Under the pieces are notes generated by a model. That model was given only the letters and a program-made list of their open reading frames with translations. It was not told where the DNA came from and did no database searches. A stretch of DNA of 64,000 nt from positions 1-64,000 of the forward strand of contig JAQGBZ010000174.1 in NCBI GenBank assembly GCA_034687125.1. Reading direction: 5' to 3'. Shown here piece by piece: positions 60,101 through 64,000 of the stretch. A program made the translations under genes and the position numbers. Source of the stretch: Neelides folsomi. Lineage: Eukaryota; Arthropoda; Collembola; Neelipleona; Neelidae. Position 1 is the first letter of the stretch. The number at the start of each line of letters is the position of its first letter.

Positions 60101-63100
60101 GCCAACGTCTTACTACTTCTACACTATTCTTAACTTGAGAGAACTCTTCGATTACCCACACCCTTTCCTCTTTGGTTAATTGGAGACGATTTTTCATTTT
60201 GAAAATGCAGAAACGAGAAAATCAAACTTTCTCAAGTAAAAGTGGCTGCCATTTATTAACGCATTAAACAATTCAGTATATAGTTTGATACATTACAAAG
60301 TAATGTATCTTTTGCTCATATTAATTTATTTTTATCATTGGTCAATACTAATCTATTTTCTAATTAAAAAATGTGCGTAAACACTGAGACACGCTGTATA
60401 ATTAATTGAATAATTGTTAATCAATTACTTATAAAAGATAATTTTGTGTTCGTGTAATATTTGTAGTATGTTGAGTAGTTTTGGTATGAATGAAATATTT
60501 GTTAAGTAATTGAAAAGTCAATTGGAATTTCATGTTTACATTACAAACTAACAATACATTTATGAACTGCGACAGATCATACATCCCATGAGCATTATTG
60601 CGTCCGAATTTTGGCAAAGGGTGGAAGATCCATAATGAATTCTAGTCCAATTAACTCTTCTCTTAATGGAATAAATTAGGAAAGTTAATTGATTTCTAGC
60701 CTAGCCATACTCTTTGACCTCTTTTGAATTAGCATTGAAAATTGTATAGATAAAGTATTAAATATTTATTACGTTTACGTTATTATTAGCTATATTGTGA
60801 AAAATCAGATCCTTCATTACTATTTAGTAGTACGTATTTATGTACTTCATAGTAGACATACAATGTATGTATTTGGTATTTGTACATTGTACAATATGTA
60901 TATAATTATAGTCTGTTAGCCAAGCCAAAATATCTAACGGGTTTTTAATTTTAGGTATACTACATAAAGTAACAGTGTCATGTATGTAATTATTACACTA
61001 AAGAGTTTTTTAAGAAAGAGCTAAGGTTTCAAATAGTACGTAGATCGTAGGAAATATCACACATGTAAACCAAAAGACTTGTATGTATTTATATTTAGGA
61101 TTTATAAGTAATCAATCATATGTATATGCATATTAGCTATATTTTGACACATTTTTTAGCCAACAAATACATAATTAATCATGAATGATTACGGTATTAA
61201 TGATTTAAGATTTAGCTTAAAATCATTATTCATCATAACTTATGAGATGTCAAAAGTTGTTTGAAAAAAGGTATGCATAATATGAATGAGTGCAAGTGTA
61301 ATTATCATTTCTTTAAAATAAATGTTTAAAAGTATTTTTTGTATAAAAAGGGTAACTATAGTTAAAGATAGATAATGATCAAAACTAGATGTTAAAGTGA
61401 AAGTGTTTGAAATTATTTTTAATTCAAAACGTGACAGGTAAGAATTAATAAATCAACATTGAAGATGAATGATAAGCGAAGACGAATTGTTAAAAGCAAG
61501 AGCAAGCTAATCCTGACTGAGAGCTCTTGATTCTTTAAAAAATGAATGGAAGTCAAATTATCATTTCACTTGACTGATGAGATGTCCTTAAAACTTTTCT
61601 TAAGAAATGATCCATAAACTTTCTCCAGAAAGACGAAGCTAGAGATAGAATGTTCAAATTGCTTATTTCACTTGGGGAGCCCGAGAACTTATAGGATCTT
61701 TCAACTCGAGACATCTCAAGATCTTATTTGAGATGTGGTGTGATATCTATAAAGATTAATCCTCAGGGATGTCTTCTTCACTGCACTTTATGTTTCAATG
61801 TTAAAGCAAGAGTGAGTCGGCCTCAATTTAAAATTTACATTTCAGAGATCCGAAATCCCAAATTATTGCTCACCTCAATGAATCCCGACAGTATGCCGAA
61901 AACATTCTGAATAAATTTGAATATTCTCCCCCGCTCTCATGGCTAATAAGAAAGGGGATCGATAAGTAGTGGGAGAGTTGGAGGAAGAATGAGAGATGAG
62001 AAATCTTAATTTGAGGTGATCAATTGGAAGAGTAACATTTGGAGAATCTCAGAAAAATTTTATGTTCACCATCTTGGAAGTTCTAATTTCGGAGAAAGGT
62101 TTTTCCTCCAGGAGAAGGGAGGAGTCGGAGAGTAATAATTTACGTCTGTCTCTTCCACCACAACAAAAGGATGTAAATATTGTATGAGGGAATATTGTTT
62201 CTGTTTTAGAGTTTCTCCGCTTGAAAAAAGCTTTTGAACTCACCTGAGTCATAAAGAAGCGATCCAGGAAGACCATGAAGTCGACTGAACACACGGAGCT
62301 GGTTAATTAATTTTGAGTCAAAGCGAGCTTTGCAGAAATCTGACGGAGTTTTCCCCTCACTCTTCCCTGTTAATAAAAAGAAAGTGAAATGAAGTTCTGG
62401 CATAGTTTAATTGTCCTTCCTATTATCAACGTATGAGTAATCTTTATTCATTACGTCATTTCATTATTACAGCCAAGCAGTAGAATTGGCAGATTAAAAA
62501 CTACTTACTCTAAATTGGGTGAAAAATCAAATAGCGTGAAAAAAAGAACTGTATTATTGGAAATCTTTATTGATTTTAAGACTCCCTTTACACCCATTCA
62601 TAGCACTAAAAGAAGATTTGTAGGGAAATAAGAAGTAATGCAATTACGACATACATACATTCCATGGGTTTGCATTGTACTTGGTACTTGCACTTTCGAG
62701 GCTATTAGCTTATAAATAAAATAGGTATGTAAGGTACAACGAGTACCATTATAGCATAGGAGTAAAGATTGGGAATAATTTGCCTTTAATCTTTGATATT
62801 TTTGTAGAATTGAGGCCAATTCCTTTGCATTTTGATGTCCAGTAGAGGAAAAAGTCGTTTCCTCGAGCCGCCGTCTGAATTAAAGGAGGCGAGGCTTGAG
62901 CTCCAATGCTCGTAATAATTGGATTCTCAAGAAGAGGTTTTCCCGTCACGCCGTCCAAGACGGTAATCTGAAAAAACAAAATTTATTTTTTCTTCCTCGT
63001 GGCTCATTGCCCATCTTGCTGTCCCATTGAGTCTCCTGACCTGAGCATGATAATAAACCGGGGAGTCCGGGCCACCCTCGTACTTGATTAGGAAGTCTGG

Positions 63101-64000
63101 GACATCGTCGCCGTTGAAATCTCCCGGAGTTGGAGCTCTGGAAAAGAGAAACGATCATTCTGTTGTGGTAAGTCCTCCACAGCCTTCCTAACAACTTCGA
63201 CTCCAATGAATTCAAAGGAGAACCAGCTGGATGTGACGGAACGTAAAATAAATCCGCTCAACCAACTTCTTTTTCAAGTTCTTCCCAATTGTGAGGGAGA
63301 TAAAGCAAACAACTTGTTGTGAAAAATCCTCAACTTCTCCTTCATTATGATACACAACACGGCGGCATAAGGAGAAAGGAATTATAATGAGGAGCTTACA
63401 TGTATGTGACAGACCCGGGAAAGCTGAAGTTCCAAATCTGCTGGAGTGAGTCGCCATTGAAAGCAATGACCGTGGAGTTAAAGGTCGCCATGATAATGTC
63501 CTCATACCCATCTCCGGTAATGTCCGTAATCACCGGCGGTATCAACATACCTCTATCATTGTCCTTGTACACCTCGCGAGCCTTAAAAAGAAAAGCCCAT
63601 CAATTTCTAACTCAAAGAGTCAGAGGACAAAGGATGAGAAATGTCGTTTGAGTTGTATTACTCTCATAATACATAATTCAAGGTTGGTCTTTACCTCTCC
63701 GACTTTCCCATGGTAGAGATCTCCGATTGTGAGTAAGAAGAGAGAACCCCCAGTGTTTTCACCACCTGTCCCGAACAGAATGCTGTCCGTCCCATCACCT
63801 CTTGTCATGATTTGGGGAGAGTAATTGCTCTCACGATGATCAAGAGTCTCAACTGATTGAAGAACTTGCCCGTCTTTACCACTCACCAGTACAATCCTCC
63901 CACCGACTGTTTCCTTTATTCCTACTATAAATTCAAACTTGTTTATATTAATAAGACCATGCCCTGAAGCACTTTTACTAACAAAGTGTCTACTATTGTT
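51155..64000 (-). CDS. FAM234-like FG-GAP repeat protein, 3' nine exons (partial)
   Basis: Exons in transcript order: 64000 (cut by the window)-63695, 63581-63400, 63137-63041, 62967-62784, 62366-62244, 59427-59242, 58651-58205, 53219-53064, 51456-51155. The phases agree at every junction and give about 660 residues ending FPQKRPSFNSKS. The upstream exons form a beta-propeller of FG-GAP repeats: RGDGTDSILFGTGGENTGGS, ITGDGYEDIIMATF, and a calcium-loop-like DFNGDDVPDF. This pattern resembles FAM234A/B (ITFG3), membrane proteins with a large extracellular propeller; the expected N-terminal membrane helix is off the window. A 149-residue polar, basic linker follows (447-nt exon, with ERRSRRS as a possible furin-type site). 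The C-terminal domain contains EGIDYIFATYWVYPEKGQ and HLSCTCSKPFGDGQKC. I cannot name the exact orthologue. Its introns hold several transposon remnants. Confidence 0.85.
51457..53063 (-). other. last intron of the FG-GAP gene
   Basis: GT-AG intron (GTAAGA donor, TTTTATAG acceptor in transcript direction) of about 1.6 kb. It is AT-rich, with a pyrimidine-rich patch near 51580-51600. No coding or repeat feature was recognised in it. Confidence 0.5.
53600..55009 (+). pseudogene. DDE/SWIM zinc-finger transposase-like pseudogene
   Basis: A decayed plus-strand frame inside an intron of the minus-strand FG-GAP gene. Ordered remains: an N-terminal region around FREIEEFITLLSANQKTTF; FSLHKMRKPMIIITA; YNKILTECESFEQWRQPNDQ with NLVDREFRDCRD (a DDE-type VDRGFRD block, with G replaced by E); LGINFLIPDLLKRTEKQ; and a C-terminal SWIM-like region GISQHFCTCKNGAKTVGT followed by YSYVAAFVVYLGRYRHEP. 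In intact relatives the SWIM finger reads CxC...CxH; here the last Cys and His are both Tyr, so the finger is destroyed. Several frame changes separate the blocks. Such proteins are multicopy in hydra, aphids and other invertebrates; the superfamily is not assigned here. Confidence 0.7.
55131..56112 (-). pseudogene. PIF/Harbinger (HARBI1-like) transposase pseudogene
   Basis: A nearly full-length transposase relic from MLDYENDLSDEDYLELLEN at 56112 down to a natural-looking C-terminus and stop at 55131-55133. Conserved Harbinger blocks in order: RFYATGTFQFLIGDSFGI, FPGILGAIDCTHVLIISPRE (first Asp), AEVYRNRKGYFSLNVQLVSD, PGSTHDATIFEFSHIKARLE, YLIGDAGYPCRPYLLTPLHN (second Asp), AERNYNTYVQARN with the third-acid region then GVLKKRFPALHYG, and VAIVVLHNIAIN. 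The expected catalytic Glu of RxxxER appears changed (ARNFKQES). At least three stops and probably two small indels break it. No terminal inverted repeats or 3-bp duplication were identified. It lies antisense to, and next to, the DDE/SWIM relic. Confidence 0.9.
56463..56682. repeat. nested foldback MITEs built on a GTGTTTACCAAAA motif
   Basis: Three forward copies of TACTGGGTGTTTACCAAAA-type ends start near 56463, 56514 and 56566. Two inverted copies lie near 56608-56632 and 56646-56682. The outer copies share a longer arm running through CTAGTTTTGATTAATYA. The arrangement is a hairpin inside a hairpin. CAGGGTGTTTACC-type termini bordered by TA point to Tc1/mariner-derived MITEs inserted into one another. 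Confidence 0.7.
56854..57054. repeat. perfect 20-bp direct repeat next to piggyBac relic
   Basis: GCGTTACAATTTTGTAATTT occurs at 56854-56873 and again at 57035-57054. Further partial copies (GCGTTACAATTTCTCATTAC and ACGTTACAAAATTTG) lie around the first. The TTACAAAATTTGTAA core is itself palindromic. The block abuts the left limit of the recognisable piggyBac coding sequence, so it may be an insertion that truncated it. Confidence 0.6.
57061..57484 (-). pseudogene. piggyBac-type transposase fragment
   Basis: Minus-strand remains of the catalytic core: VRVDESLLLFKGRL (first Asp region), KQYIPNKGNRWGIKFFHLID, then after a frame change VDSYFNSPELADHLLSKQIH (second Asp region, normally DNFYTSPEL) and VLGTVRKNN. 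These are hallmark piggyBac blocks in the right order and spacing. There are at least two stops or frame changes, and both the N-terminal part and the C-terminal Cys-rich domain are absent. Neither TTAA target sites nor terminal repeats were identified. Confidence 0.85.
59789..60396 (-). mobile_element. 608-bp internally deleted Tc1/mariner-type element
   Basis: Inverted repeats of about 34 bases bound it. The left begins CAGTGTGTCTCAGTTTTTAT; the right, read inward, begins CAGCGTGTCTCAGTGTTTAC; they differ at about four positions. Both ends are flanked by TA (59787-59788 and 60397-60398), the target duplication of this superfamily. The interior encodes only the two ends of the transposase, so it is a non-autonomous deletion derivative. 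It lies in an intron of the FG-GAP gene in the same transcriptional orientation. Confidence 0.9.
59905..60197 (-). pseudogene. transposase remnant lacking its catalytic core
   Basis: It starts MKNRLQLTKEERVWVIEEFS, the N-terminal helix-turn-helix of a Tc1-like transposase, and continues to about STIRRLLSKFR. It then passes, with a frame change, straight into the C-terminal segment VAIEETFRQIPVAMCKNACE, then VGSRLQRCIEANRAQLTN and stop. The whole DDE catalytic region between them is missing. A retained DNA-binding domain without a catalytic core could only act as a repressor, if at all; the frame break makes even that unlikely. Confidence 0.85.
62367..62783 (-). other. GC-AG intron of the FG-GAP gene
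   Basis: In transcript direction the exon ends ATTAAAG and the intron starts GCAAAT; the acceptor is TTAACAG. Joining here preserves the frame (KISKIKG, then KSEGKTPSDF). No GT donor lies before the frame terminates at 62749. The GCAAAT donor is weaker than the GCAAGT consensus, so an undetected alternative is possible. Confidence 0.65.

Larger units (their letters stand above)
59428..62243 (-). other. 2.8 kb intron of the FG-GAP gene
   Basis: GT-AG intron carrying the Tc1-like deletion derivative at 59789-60396. The rest (60397-62243) is AT-rich with no recognised coding or repeat structure. Confidence 0.55.

Noticed and set aside
1-64000. tRNA, rRNA, CRISPR arrays, operons and bacterial-type signals
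   Set aside because: I scanned by eye for tRNA B-box-like sequence, regularly spaced direct repeats with spacers and long structured RNAs, and found none convincing. The exon-intron structure shows the DNA is eukaryotic.
1-64000. Retrovirus-like, LTR or Polinton elements
   Set aside because: No reverse transcriptase, integrase, capsid or polymerase motifs and no long terminal direct repeats were recognised. All mobile sequences seen are DNA transposons or their MITEs.

Overview
This window looks like nuclear DNA from an arthropod. It is AT-rich, its genes have many introns, and it is littered with decayed DNA transposons. The protein-coding genes are metazoan: a GTP cyclohydrolase I tail, a PTK7/off-track receptor pseudokinase, a sex-peptide/myoinhibitory-peptide receptor and an FG-GAP membrane-type protein. 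The SPR-type receptor and the mix of Tc1/mariner, Harbinger and piggyBac remnants would suit a crustacean such as a caligid copepod, but the species is an inference I cannot confirm. I saw no bacterial-type operon, CRISPR array, tRNA, rRNA or retrovirus-like element.

Layout. (1) 120-407, plus strand: the last two exons of GTP cyclohydrolase I. (2) 3366-18868, plus strand: a complete 19-exon PTK7/off-track gene. I assembled it by splice signals and frame continuity: 3,363 coding bases, 1,120 residues, seven Ig domains, one membrane helix and a dead kinase domain. Intron 1 holds a mariner transposase fragment between two arrays of 15-16-bp repeats. (3) 21044-21916, plus: an intronless gene with a TATA box and polyA signal for an unrecognised secreted acidic, Ala/Gly-rich protein. 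(4) About 22-40.9 kb: mostly featureless AT-rich DNA, with a 424-bp MITE that has an 8-bp target duplication, an 87-bp periodic repeat, and a decayed element carrying a DUF4806-like frame and a CACTA-like transposase frame. (5) 40996-42153, plus: an intronless 385-residue GPCR of the sex peptide / MIP receptor family. (6) 47767-49657: a Tc1/mariner-type element with about 58-bp terminal inverted repeats and a broken transposase. (7) 51155 to the window end, minus: the 3' nine exons of an FG-GAP repeat protein. Its largest intron (53220-58204) is a transposon graveyard with DDE/SWIM, Harbinger and piggyBac remnants and nested foldback repeats. A neighbouring intron holds an internally deleted Tc1-like element.

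The genes are independent transcription units, not a pathway cluster. Two of the 26 introns I could delimit use GC-AG rather than GT-AG splice sites, one in each of the two long genes. I found no convincing new biological system. The most novel-looking items are the unrecognised secreted protein, the repeat-flanked mariner fragment, the DUF4806/CACTA-like pair, and the FG-GAP protein's Cys-containing C-terminal domain.
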